Part shown: positions 32,998-45,700 of the stretch, one piece after another
How positions within the stretch are numbered: the first letter of the stretch is position 1
How the letters are laid out: each line of letters begins with the position of its first letter
Source of the DNA: Psoroptes ovis
Lineage: Eukaryota; Arthropoda; Arachnida; Sarcoptiformes; Psoroptidae
Reading direction: 5' to 3'
Assembly (NCBI GenBank): GCA_002943765.1
Contig: PQWQ01000003.1
Location: 3,781,501 to 3,845,500 of the forward strand
DNA length: 64,000 nt
Program-made: the position numbers and the translations under genes
Notes under the pieces: model-generated
Told to the model about the DNA's origin: nothing
Seen by the model: only the letters and a program-made list of their open reading frames with translations
Databases searched by the model: none

Positions 32998-35941
32998 TGA
33001 AATCATTTTCATTGAATCCAAAAAAGAAACAAGATATTGAAAAGCAGAAAAAATTGGCCGAACAAGAAGCATGTGCTGAAGTTTACGAGGAATTTGTTGC
33101 AGCATTCGAACAACCATCATCATCATCACAATCTAAAATATTTGTTCGTGGTTCGGTTATTAATCCGAATTCTGGCCAAGACCTAAGTGTACAAGATTGC
33201 GGTAAATTGTATAAACCAGATAAATTAGAAGAACTTGAACGTAAGAAAACTTCAGTTGATACAAAGAAAAAAGATAATAAACATAAAGATGATAATAAAT
33301 TTGACAATGATCATCATTCGCATCATAATCAACGACATTCATCATCATTATCATCAAGCGATAAACCAGCCAAGAAAAAATCTGAAACAAAGAAAAAAAG
33401 TAATCTAGAAATATTCAAAGAAGAATTGAAAATGTTACAAGAAGAACGTGAAGAAAGATTCAAGCATAGAAATAGTTCTAATAATCATGATGATAATAGC
33501 ATTAATAAAGAAAATAAATATTCGTTGTCTCAGAATTCAAAATCATGCGATGATGATTCATCAAATTGCAGCAGCAATATCAATAATAGTTTCATCAAGA
33601 AGCCAACTGGAGGATCTCATGATACAGGCGATCCTAATACGACAAATATTTACCTCGGAAATCTGAGTCCTAAAATGACTGAAACACAATTGTGTGAAAT
33701 ATTTGGACGTTATGGGCCGCTGGCATCGGTTAAAATTATGTGGCCACGTAGCGAAGAAGAACGTATACGTAATCGTAATTGTGGGTTTGTCGCTTTCATG
33801 AGCCGTAAAGATGCTGAACGTGCATTGAAAGTTTTGAATAATCGAACGTTTCTGGATTATGAGATGCGTCTGGGTTGGGGTAAAGCTGTGACAATTCCAC
33901 CAACACCAATTTATGTACCAAAAGTTTTGCATGAATTAATAATGCCACCACCACAATCAGGATTACCATTCAGTGCCCAAGTTGAAGATGAAAAGGATAA
34001 AGAATTATTGCAAAAATATGGAAACGATCCGCAAAAACTGTATCATGATAATCCTGAAGCTTTCAATGATTTGCTTTCAAGAACCGTTGTCAAAGTCACT
34101 ATTCCTCAAGATCGAACTTTACTTTGTTTGATTCATCGTGTCATTGAATTTGTCGTACGAGAAGGACCACCATTCGAAGCACTATTGATGAATCGAGAAA
34201 TTAATAATCCTCAATATTCATTTTTATTTGATAATCAATCAGCAGCTCATATTTATTATCGTTGGAGACTTTATTCTGTATTGCAAGGCGAGCATCCTAG
34301 CCGTTGGAGAACTGAAGACTTTCGAATGTTCATGGGTGGATCATTATGGCGTCCACCACCGATTTATATTTTTCAACAAGGAATGCCTGATCATTTACTT
34401 CCTAACGATGATTTTTATAATGATGGAATATCAAATGCTTTCAATGATGACAAAAATAATGATGATGATTCTCATTACGACGATGATCGTCGATCAGAAT
34501 CAAGTTCAAGTGATTCTGATGATAGTTATCATCGTCATCGTCATAGACGTCGTGAAAATGGTTATTCATCATCATCGAAAAAATCAAAATCATCCCGGAA
34601 AAATCGCCACAAAGAATCAAAATCATCAGTTTCATTTAAATCTCATAAATTAAGCAGTAAAGATCGTGAACAACTTGAAGATATGTTGCGTGCATTGAAT
34701 CCAACACGTTCAAAAATTGGTGAAATGACTTGTTTTTGTATTGATCATTCAGATTCATGGGAAGAAATTGTTGACTGCATCACCGATTCATTAAGTATAC
34801 CTGAAACGCCATTATATAAGAAAATTGCCAGATTATTTTTGATATCAGATATATTGCATAATTGCTCGGTTAAAGTATTGAATGTATCCAATTATCGAAA
34901 AGTTTTTCAATCAAAACTGCCAGACATATTTCAATCATTTCATCAAACATACAATCAAATTGAAGGACGATTAAAAGCCGAACAATTCAAGGTAATTTCT
35001 ATGGTATTTTTTTTCCAAATTGTTCTAATTATTTATCAATTCTTAGCAACGTGTAATGAGTTGCTTCAGAGCATGGGAAGATTCAGCCATTTATTCATCT
35101 GATTTTTTGATAAAATTACAAAATATTTTCCTCGGTCTCACATCATCATCCTCAGCGGCGACCACACCATCAAAAGGATCTAATCCTACAATGTTAAAAG
35201 CTAAAGAATTAGCTAATAAATCATTGTTTTTCAATAAATCCGATGAAATCGATGGTGAACCAATTTATGATGATGAAGATATTGATGGAATCGAAATGAT
35301 GCCATCGACAACAATATCATCCGTTAATGATAATAGTAGATTGAATGAAGAAGATCCATTCAAAAATAAATTCAAAGCATCGAAATGGGAAACGATTGAT
35401 CCTGTGGATGATATGAATGAAAATTCAACATCATCACTAACAAAAATTACATCCAAATGGAATAAAAGACGCATCAATTAATTTGAATGATGATGATGAT
35501 GATTTTCCGCGGCAAAATATAGAAAGTGATAAAAGAAACAATGATTTTGATGATGAAGAAGATATTGATGGTAAACCTATTGAAGATGATGATTTCATAG
35601 AATCAATAATGACGAAGAATAATGATAGTAAAAATTCAGAAACACCATCATCAGCATCAACCAATTTATCACGGCAAACATTGCGAGAAATAGAATTAAA
35701 AGTTGTCAAATATCAAGATGAATTGGAACAATCAATACGAATGGGTAAATCTGTGTTGAACTCGTATGAAACAATCGAACAAAAGGTGGAAAAATATCGT
35801 CATGATTTATTGAAAAAAGCTATAGCCATTCAAGACCAGTCATCAAGTAAACGATCAAGATCTAGATCAAAATCTCCATCTTCTTCATCCAGATATTATA
35901 CATCGCCATCTTCATCATCATCATCAAGACGTCGTCGATGA
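32994..35941 (+). CDS. U2SURP: U2 snRNP-associated SURP protein (U2SURP/SR140), with a one-base frameshift
   Basis: Nuclear splicing factor associated with the U2 snRNP. Exon 1 is 32994-34991, intron 34992-35046 (55 bp, GTAATT...TTAG), exon 2 35047-35941. In order: an N-terminal AEVYEEFVAAFE motif, NLEIFKEELK, GSHDTGDPNTTN leading into an RRM (about 217-295; IYLGNL, GFVAFM), a SURP module (about 376-430; LIHRVIEFVVREGPPFEALL), a CID-like domain from about 558 spanning the intron (RVMSCFRAWED, FLIKLQNIFLG), acidic DIDG repeats, a cwf21-type helix (LREIELKVVKYQDELE) and a short Arg/Ser tail. At the A-run 35464-35467 the frame changes: the upstream frame stops at 35479-35481, while homologous sequence continues one frame over to TGA 35939-35941. 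With one A fewer the protein would have 963 residues, near the human length (about 1030). Two adjacent ATGs (32994, 32997) can start it. Confidence 0.93.
35464..35467 (+). other. Frameshift site in U2SURP exon 2 (AAAA homopolymer)
   Basis: Before the run the frame reads ...TSKWNK. After it the same frame ends within four codons, whereas the neighbouring frame continues as DASINLNDDDDDFPRQN into the conserved cwf21-type region. Removing one A joins the two frames. An assembly or homopolymer error is the likeliest reason; a real allele or an unannotated splice is possible. Confidence 0.8.
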
Positions 35942-36108
35942 TCAAAATCGATGTAATTTGCATCAAAATTATTATTTATAAATCATTCTTTTCCATGTAA
36001 ATATATTTGATTTATTAAAAGAAAAAAAACGTATGAAAAATAGAAAATTATACAAAATGTTTTTAAATGTTTGTGGTGCATGAAAATTTTGAACAAAAAA
36101 CAAAAATT

Positions 36109-38021
36109 TTATTCGACACCAATCATATGACTTAGTTGAGCAAAATAATCATTTTTTAAAGGCAATAAATATTTTCGTTCAATATTGATTGGATCACAGT
36201 TTATTGTTGAATACATCGAAGATTTATTCATTTTTGATTCAAATGAAGAAAATGAATTTAATGATTTTGAATCGATCGTCTCCAGAGATGATTGAAATAT
36301 ATTTCTTAAATCATTATTAATTGGAAATATATGTCCTTCGGTACTGAACAAATACAATTCATTCGAATGTTTATTCAATGGATTTTCTTTATCAAATAAC
36401 TGTATTTATAAAGAGATAAAAGAAAATTGATTGTTTAAATATATTTGTACGATTCAATGATTACATACCAAATAAAGATATTTACAAGTTTCACTAAGGA
36501 AAAAACTTTCCATACGATCTTCCAGACTTTTTTCTTGTACATCATGAACGGTGGCATAACCACATGTTGTTTTTGTATATTTATTAATTGATTGCAATAT
36601 TTTTCTTCCAACATGTAAATAAAATGTATTTTTCGTAGCTTTATACAATTGATATGTTGATTCAGCTAATTCGGGCCGTAATGGATAAAATAAAAGTTCC
36701 GGTTCTGATTGATGCCAATTATATCGTTCAGGTAATAAATCAAATTTCAGCCATAAATTAAAAAATAACATATGAGTACAAATAGATTCCTCGACATCAC
36801 CAGCCAGCAATTGTACGGCTGGCCATGATGCTGACAGTGAATCTATCCAATTAGTTATTGTACGGCCATTATGCATGTTGACATTGACATATAATGGATG
36901 ATGTCCACTACCTGAATTACAATAAGCTCTACCACGTCGATTATAAATTTTTATTTTATCATAACCTTCTTTGAACATTTCCCAATAGTTTCGATCATCA
37001 AAATAAATCCACGATTTCAGTAGATATTCATAAAATGAATCAATACCGGCACCAACGCCAGATATTTCGCCTAACCATTCAGTTGATTCAACATCGATTG
37101 AATTGCCTAACAAACCAGTTTTGGCACGTAATTTCCATATTTCATTTATTGCACGTTTAGCAGCAATTTCGAAACGAGAATCACCAGTTAATCGACTTAG
37201 AATACCGAATTCAAGTAACAATGAACCAGCACCAGCAGGACATGTTTCTTTTTTACACCAATCACATAATGTAGAATTCGGTACACCTTCTCGCAGATGT
37301 ATTCTAGGATACGGTATACCAGTTGTCGATTGTTCAAATGCTGGCAACAGACGTTCAGCTAAATCTTTAGCTAATAATACTAATTCATCATTATACCACG
37401 ATGGACGAATTTCGGGACCAAATAACAGTCTTTTATCAGTCATCAATAGATGTGCAGATAATAGACCCCCAATTACACGTATTGTCGATTCAAATACTTG
37501 AACGATTGCATCGTTATCGAAATCGACAGTATCAATAACCAATTTGACTGCTTTATGAAATTCGGTGAAATTTTTCATTACAACCAGCGTATCTAATGTA
37601 TCGATCAATGTCAATGAATAATTTCCCAGCACATCATTGATATTTATGTTTGAACTATTGATTCAAAAATGAAATGTGAGATAATTAATTCAATGATTGA
37701 TAATGATACAAATAATCAAACATACGGATCTTCAACATCAGGTCCACGACCACGACAATAAATTGGATTCAATTCATCGGCAGGAAATGCATGTTTCATA
37801 TAATTATCATATGCAAACGTAAATGTTTCTTTCGCTAAATTTAACATTTCTAAACGTTCGCTTTCATTGAACGAGCCGAACATTCTGTCATAATGTCCAG
37901 GTTTTGTATGAAATAATCGTTCAATTATTGTCGGCGTTATTGTCGATTGATTTATGGAAAATATTAATAAAAATATATAAAATAATTTATGATTATTTAT
38001 TCTCATGATTCGATGATTCAT
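36109..38021 (-). CDS. EDEM1: ER degradation-enhancing alpha-mannosidase-like protein 1 (EDEM1)
   Basis: Glycosyl hydrolase family 47 protein of the ER lumen/membrane; the family trims or recognises mannose on misfolded glycoproteins and feeds ER-associated degradation. On the minus strand the exons are 38021-37726, 37654-36469 and 36399-36109, with introns of 71 and 69 bp, giving 590 residues (human 657). A short N-terminal hydrophobic segment (about 11-25, KLFYIFLLIFSINQ) is the signal peptide or anchor. GH47 landmarks follow: YDRMFGSFNESERLEML, YDNYMKHAFPADELNP, RGRGPD, NDVLGNYSLTLIDTLDTL, STIRVIGGLLSAHLL, GAGIDSFYEYLLKSWIYF, FYPLRPELAESTYQLY, EDRMESFFLSETCKYLYL. It ends INCDPINIERKYLLPL...MIGVE, like EDEM1 rather than EDEM2/3. 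Start is the ATG at 38019-38021; an ATG two codons after NHRI is also possible. Convergent with U2SURP, 167 bp apart. Confidence 0.95.
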
Positions 38022-39102
38022 ATTGATATATTTTGATTGATTTAATGAAAAGAATTGTAACAAAAATAGTATTTTAATTAATAAATAATAATAACATTAT
38101 AATACAACAACAACAAATGAATCGGTTGTTTGTTTATTTATTAGGTCCCAGAATCGGATTTATAGAAATATTGTATCACAAACAATTGATCAATAATAAT
38201 AATAATAATTAATTTTAATTAATTTCTTTTCGTTTTCTTAATTAGTGCTTCGACGAGGACATTGATTGTATGTATGTATAAAAAAATATCCATTTTAATT
38301 AATCAAATTTAAAAACGAAAACAAAAACGTAAATAAAAATAAAAATTAAGCCACGTAATCAGCTGCTTTCCAGCCATACATTGTTTATGAATGCCGAAAG
38401 TTGCGCAAGAAATTTCAAATTTTTTCAAAATCAGACAAATGAAATAATGAAGCAATTTATATGATTTAGTCATGATTAAACAGTGAAAATGATTCTTCCA
38501 GCGATTCTCGACCAATTTAGAATCGCGCAATTCCTTATTCTTATATAGAAATCCATGAATTTGTTTGAAACCATGCATCTAGCACATCAAACATCAAACG
38601 ATTCTGGATCCAGATTGTAAATCGTGTCTGAAACATTTGAAATCACTTCAGTTAGTCTGATGTCTCTGCATGTGTGCAAATACAATCATTGTAATAAATT
38701 TTTCAAGACAGTCATCGTTTGTTTATTTGTCATTTTATATTGTTGATCTTGATTTGATTGAAAGGCGCCAAAAAAAGTTTATGTGTTTGTGTTCAAGCAA
38801 TTCAAATGTTGTTGTTCAAGCAATTGTTTTCATTTTTTGACAATTAAACAACAATTTATTTCACATTTTCAGATGATTTCTACATGATTTTTTGCTGAAA
38901 AATATAACATTTACCCGAAATATCACCATCATTATGTGGAATTTAATGTTTTGTTTTGAAACGTTTTTGGACTATTAACAACAACAAACAACAACAATTG
39001 ACAATTATTTGAATTCATCATCATTCATTCACTGATGATGATTGTAATGGTGATGATGATGACAATAATAATGATTATTGAAATAATGAGCAACTAAAAA
39101 AA
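38022..39102. other. Intergenic region between divergent EDEM1 and colmedin-like genes
   Basis: About 1.1 kb of AT-rich DNA with (ATG)n/(AAT)n runs before the colmedin-like start. Presumably holds the promoters of both genes. No coding similarity or mobile element was recognised; a 78-codon minus-strand frame near 38309-38578 has no support. Confidence 0.6.
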
Positions 39103-39786
39103 ATGACAAATCATTTAAATTGTGATAAGAAAAATTGTAACAATACTAACAACAACAATCATAATCATCATTATAATCATAATCATAATCATCAAAATAA
39201 TGATTCTTGTATTCGTAATAATAATAAATTATTAACAAAATGTTCAACATTTAAAATGATCGCGACAACAGCAGCAGCAACAACAACGAATAAATATCAT
39301 TTACAAATATCTATTTTGCTCATAGCGATATTATATTTTTCAATGATAATTGAATTCACATACATTTGGCGACAACAAACAACATTGAATCGACATGAAC
39401 AATCATTAAAATCATTGATATCATCGATTCAACAATTCAATAATGGTATAATTGATAATAATGATAACGATCATCACGAATACAAATCAAGACAAAAGCG
39501 ACAATTAAATAATTTATATCGTTGGATTGATGATAATGATCAGGATGATGATCAATCAACAATCACTGATAATGACAATTTGAAACATGAGCATAAACAT
39601 CATCGGCAAAAACCTAAAAGACGAAGACATCAACCGCAAAAACACTTTAATATCAATGATAATTACAACAACGATGACGATGATGAACCAGCTGTCGATT
39701 TTTTCCAACAACCACAAGCAACTGATCGTCCACCAACAACGACAAAACCAGGATCAACATGGTTAACATCATATTCACGAATTCCG
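39103..39786 (+). CDS. Colmedin-like exon 1: cytoplasmic part, TM, furin site
   Basis: 228 codons ending in phase 0 at SYSRIP|GTAAGT. Contains the membrane helix (ISILLIAILYFSMIIEF) with no cleavable signal before it, a short coiled-coil-like stretch (NRHEQSLKSLISSIQQF), the basic cleavage site SRQKR and a charged linker with a Pro/Thr stretch. Residues SRIP join FKVLNEYC of exon 2, as expected for this family. ATG 39103 is the first in-frame methionine. Confidence 0.9.
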
Positions 39787-42700
39787 GTAAGTTTCAGTTC
39801 AAAGATTTCAGAATTTCAAAATAAGAAATTTTCAAAAGTAAAAGTTTCAAATTAATCAAAATCAATCATCAAAAAATCAATGAACTTTGAATCAATTCTT
39901 TGAGATTTTTTCCTTCTAAAAATAATCATATTATCTATTGATCGATATCGATCAAATAGTACATTTTCCATTCAATGGAAATTTCTCCAGGATTTCTTCG
40001 AGCAAAAATGAAACTTTTTCCTTTTTATTGTCAAAGATTTCCTTAAGATTTCTTAAAGATTTCAAACTTTCTCTTCCTATGCTTCTCTGCCAATTAAATT
40101 TTAAACTTTTTCTCCAAAGATTTTCGCTATTTACTCACCGAAAAAATCTTATTATGCTTGGTGAAATTTCCGCTTTTTGTGAGTATTTATCTCTCTAAAA
40201 GGATCTCGAGTTAAGAAATGAATTTAATTCTTCGTTAATAAAAAAGAATGGTAAAAGAATTTTCAATCAAAAAATAGTTTAAATACAACTGTTCATTGAT
40301 GCGATATTAATTTTGTAAAAGAAGTGTGTGTTTATTTTTGATAAAAACCAAATACAAAAAAAAATGAAAATATGAAAATAAATAAATTTTTGAGAGTTAA
40401 ATAAATACTAAAATCCGTTTATATTTCTTTCTTCTTTGATTCTTTGTTAATATCTGTACTCTTTGCTTGAGATTTCGTCTTAGATTCTTCTCGAAATTCA
40501 TTATTTCCTATAACAGCCTGCTTTAACTGGATGTATTTTCTGGTATTTCTTTGGTCTTTTTACCCTAAGAAATTCTGTATTTATTCTTAACGATTCTCAT
40601 TTTTTTTAATTATTCTTAATTTCTTAAGTAAATTTTGATAAGTAAATAAGGAATAAGAGTTATAAGGGTAAACTGAATGCTTGCAATTAGAAATATAAAT
40701 CAGAGGTAAATTACCTTAATAATAATGCAAATAATGATAATAAGGCTATTATTAATGAATATGAAAATAATAAGGCGAAAAATTCCTGTTTCTTGGATAT
40801 TATTAACCCTTAAAACTCGAGCGCTGAGCATCACTCACCATAAGATGTAATGCCGCAACTCTATAGGCGCCCCTCAGTCACCATTTTATATGAAAGTGAA
40901 AAATCGTGGAGCTGCTGGCTTGCTTGCGCTGTAAATGCCTCGAGTACTAAGGGTTAATAATGAAAATTATCAAGTGTCAAATATATGAATTTTTCTTCTT
41001 TTGTGTTTTCAACCCAAAATGAACATCTGGTTAAAATTATTATTCTTAATAATAATTTGCTTGGTTTATTCATCCATTATTATTCATTAATTTTTTGGTT
41101 TTTTCGCCCAATTTCGTTTTTTTCAAATCATTTTTCAATCCTTTACTTCTTTTATTTTCCTTAAATATTGGCAATGGAATGATATTTTGAAATAAACTAA
41201 GAAAATGTGCGGCTAATTTACTGAAATCCGAAAAATAATTCTTGATTCTCTTCCTTGTTCTTTAAAACGAATAAATCCAAAAATTCGAACCGAATGAAAA
41301 TAAATCTGTTGAAGCTAATTTCCCATTTGATGATTTTCATATTATAAAACCCCAATACACTACCCTGAACCCCCTTACATTATTAATATAAAACTCAAAA
41401 ATAACGAATTTGAAACTAATATGAGCGAGTCTGTATACAAAACTATCGAAATTCATTCGAAAAAAATATGTTTTAACTTGGAAAAAAGCTTAGAAAAAGT
41501 TTTCATATTCATGTTCATGTGTTCATTATTATTTTAAAAATTCATAGATTTTTCCAAAAAAATTTTCATCCCCAGTAAAAAAAAATCGCAGTAAACAAAT
41601 CGATACAAACTAAACTAATTTTCAGTCAGAGAAAATTTTTGAAAAAATCAAATGAAATAAAATGAAAAGTTTTTCCCTAAAAAAAATTATGATCAAAATG
41701 AATATAAATAACTACATAAATATTAGATTGTCCAGAAAGTTTTTGCCGATTTTCTCATGATTCCTCACGATATAATCGACAAAAACATTCCGGACAATCT
41801 AATAGATGAATAAATATGTTTTTTTTTCTTGTACATTGATAATAATCAATATTCATATGATAATAATTGTGAATTCATGCAAAGAGACTCTATTTTTGAA
41901 TTTTGATTTTTTTTTTTTTTTTGTTTTGTTTCAAATGAAATCGAAAATTAGCAAAAGTTTCAATTTTTCGCTTTGTTTCGAATCCGTTTTTTTCCGAATT
42001 TCAAATATTTGAAAATAATAGGCTGTCCATAAAGTTCTGGCCGATTTTCATGAACAACTCTATCGATTAAGCAGAATGAACTTTACGGACAGCCTAATAT
42101 TACGATTCAGTGAAAAACAAAGAAAATCAACAATTTCCAGTACATCAGACACGAATAATAATAATAATAATAATACAAATGAAACAAACTAATCAAAAAC
42201 AATAATTCCAATTAGCATCTATTTATCATTTAGATAATATTTCTATATTTATATTTGATAAATTTGTAAAGATTGAACCGTAGTTTTACGATTATTCAGA
42301 TGAAAAAATAAATGAAAATAGGCCAAAGACCCTTAGATTCTTTGAATTTAAAATTCAGCTCGATTCCGAATGTATATTCGGCTCCAAACAAACATGTTTC
42401 GAATATGTGTTTTCCCGATATACGACAAGAATTAAAAATCGATTTGTTGTGAAAATTTAAGTTAAAAAATTGGTTACGTTCTTTATGAATTTCACGATTA
42501 AAATTCCATAGAAAAAGTTCTAGAAAAAACGATTGTAAAAAGCACATGTCAAAAAGTTCGATTAACAACCGTCCACAAAAAAATTAAAGAATTAAGTTAA
42601 AAATTGATTGTAATAGTTTGAATAGTTTTAATTAATGTAGAACAACAAATGATTGTAAGCTTTTCCATTTTTTGTAATAATGCTTGAATAATTTGTAATC

Positions 42701-45700
42701 CTTTTTATAAATTTAGCAATAATAAAATTGATAGTTATTGATGGTTTTGAATTGATTAATTGATTTAAAATTGATGTTTTGGATTGATTCGGAACCTTTA
42801 ATGAAAAACCAGTCGTTTTCATTACAATTTTTATTATTGAATCATTTGCAAGTATAAGAAGATAAGAACAAATTTTTCACGAAGTCAGCAACAAGTAAAG
42901 AAAATCAATCAAGAATTTAAAGTCGAAATTTCAATAAGTTAAAATTTATCATTGACAAGAACATAATTTGATCAAAAATCCAAAAATGGAAGAAGTCAAA
43001 AAGCAATTAAGAATAATAAGAAGAAATATTACAAAAGGCATTAACAACAATTTTGAATTAGAAAAAGCGCAAGATCTAAAGACAAAGATGTTGGAATTGA
43101 ATGATCAATTATTGGATTTATATATCGCCAGTGATGAAGAAATTTCTTTAGAAAATGAAATGAAAATGGATTATTATAAAGAAAAAATAGATAAATTTAT
43201 TAAAGCTAAAACAAAAGAAGACAGTGTCAATCCTGATGATGAAAATAATGATAATACCAATCAAACAAATGGAATTAATAATAATTTGAATCAAACAAAT
43301 GATAATAACACAAATGTTGAACAAAATCCACCAGTGGCAAGTCATCAGCCAGTACAAGAAGCAAGTCACAGCGTAACATCGAATCAACAAGAAATAAGAT
43401 CATCTGAATCCATCAACCAAGTCATCAACATAAATGAAATTCCAAAATTCTCCGGTAAATATATAGATTGGTATACATTCAAGAATCTTGCCAAGCCCAT
43501 GATCAACAACAGCAACATAAGCGAAATTCGAGCAAAGAATTTCCTGGTCCAATCACTTGACGAAGTATCTAAACGTAAAGTAATGCGATTACTTAATTCC
43601 AACGCATCTTTGAATGAATTGTGGAATAAATTGGAACAAGAATATGAAGATGAAGAAAAATTTCTGAATGAATGTAGACATGAGCTATCCAAATGTCCAC
43701 AAGTTAGAAATGAAAATGAGATCGTTGGATTAAGATCGGTCAAGTTAGCAGGCGAAGCAGTCCTCGCTGCAATCGAAAGCTTCGACAACATAAATAAAAT
43801 GACAGAAGGTACAATGATCGATTCAATTGCTGAAAAATTCTATTACCGCGGTAACCGCGAAATAAGTGGTAAATCAAAATCATTTAGAGATGCGATCGAA
43901 AAAATACAAGAAATGTACGATGAAGCTGAAAGATTCGCTAGAAAACGACCACAACAAACAGAAGCAAGACCACCAGCGACAGAAATTCGCCGTGCATCAA
44001 TCAACATGATAAACAACAACAGCAGAATTCGATGCAATTTTTGTGATCAAGAACATCAATCAATAAATTGTACACATTTGAGCAATCCAGATTGGATCGT
44101 AACTAAAATCAGACAAAACAGATTATGCACTAAATGTATCAAACCAGGTCATTGGGCACGTGACTGTAGATCAAACATTGTGTGTTCAATTTGTAGCTAT
44201 GGTCATTCATCTTGTCTTCACGAAGCTGTACTAAGAATGAGTCCGACAAACAATCGATCAGCTCCAACACCACCAAGAGAAATTCACAACGAAGCATCGG
44301 CAGCAACAAATAATACAGCAGCAATCACATCCGCAAGCATAAGAGATGTTCATTCATCAGTAACAGCAGCACCGAACCAAGTATCAGCAAATTATCCAAA
44401 TGCCAGTTCCATCAATACAAATACTGAATCAGCAACCAATCAAAGCGCATTCATTTCAGCCTTTGATATAAAAGAAGTAGCTACAAATCAAGTCGCAGCA
44501 ATTTCCAACGTTGAAAATAATCCAATTGAAATAAAAATAATAGGCATTCAAAATTCAGATCGTCCAGTTCTGATTGGTGAATACAAAGAAGAAGAAGTAG
44601 AAATTTTGCTTGATTCCGGCTCAAAAGCTAGCTTAATAAGTTCTTGTTTAATTAGTGATGAACCAACATTCCCAACATCAGCAATAGAAATCATTACTCC
44701 AGTGGATACTTCTTTAAAACAGACTATAGATCGTGGTATCAATATTAAGTTCACAAAAGATTCAACCAGTTGTGAATTAATGGCTAGAATATTTGATTCA
44801 AATCAAAAATTGATAATCATTGGTACTGATTATAAATACAAATTCTTTAGTCCAAGACCGAAAGTATTATATTTTAACACTGTGTTTGGCAAAGTAAAAA
44901 TTGTAAGCTCAACTTTTAAGAATTCAGATTTGAAATGTATCGAAGAACATTGTTTGAATCCTAAAGCTGAAGAAAGCATTAGCAATCAAAACATTACTAG
45001 TATTAATCATGACAAAACCGACTCGACAGATATTAGCATTAAACCGATTGCCATCGACGAATCAAAAAATAATAATCGTACTTCAAAATTTGAAGTCAGT
45101 ATCATAAACACCAGTCAAGAATCAAATTATTCAGAACAGCTTAGTCAACCTCGAAATATTTCAAAGCCACAATTAGTTGAACATCAAGAGTCAAATTTTG
45201 ATTTCAGTCAAAAAATGAAGAACACAAAATCAACAAATATCAATGAATCAAAAGATGAATATGATCGCATAAGCAGAATGTTTCAAGTCAAAATAAACAA
45301 AAGTCCTAATTGTGCATTTGAAGTTAGCACCATTAATACCCGACAATCATCAATCAATCAAGAAAAATTTGAACATCCTAAAAATTCATCTGAAATAACA
45401 AAATTTGAAGAATATCAACATCCTAATGTGGATTCTAGCTTTAATTTGGATAAAAGTCATGAACATATACAACATGGAATGAATATTGACCAATCAAGAG
45501 CACCAATAGTTTACGATGACAATTCATACAAGAACAAGTTTAATAATAATGAATTTGCTCCAGTTAAGATCAAGAAAAACGATTGTGGATATAATAAATT
45601 AATCAGAAGATATCTAATTGTTCCTCGGCCCGAGAATGTTGTGAAAATTTAAGTTAAAAAATTGGTTACGTTCTTTATGAATTTCACGATTAAAATTCCA

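Noticed and set aside
38141..38160. TTATTAGGTCCC, considered as another MITE end
   Set aside because: No inverted partner follows and the sequence departs from TTAGGTTGTCC after six bases.
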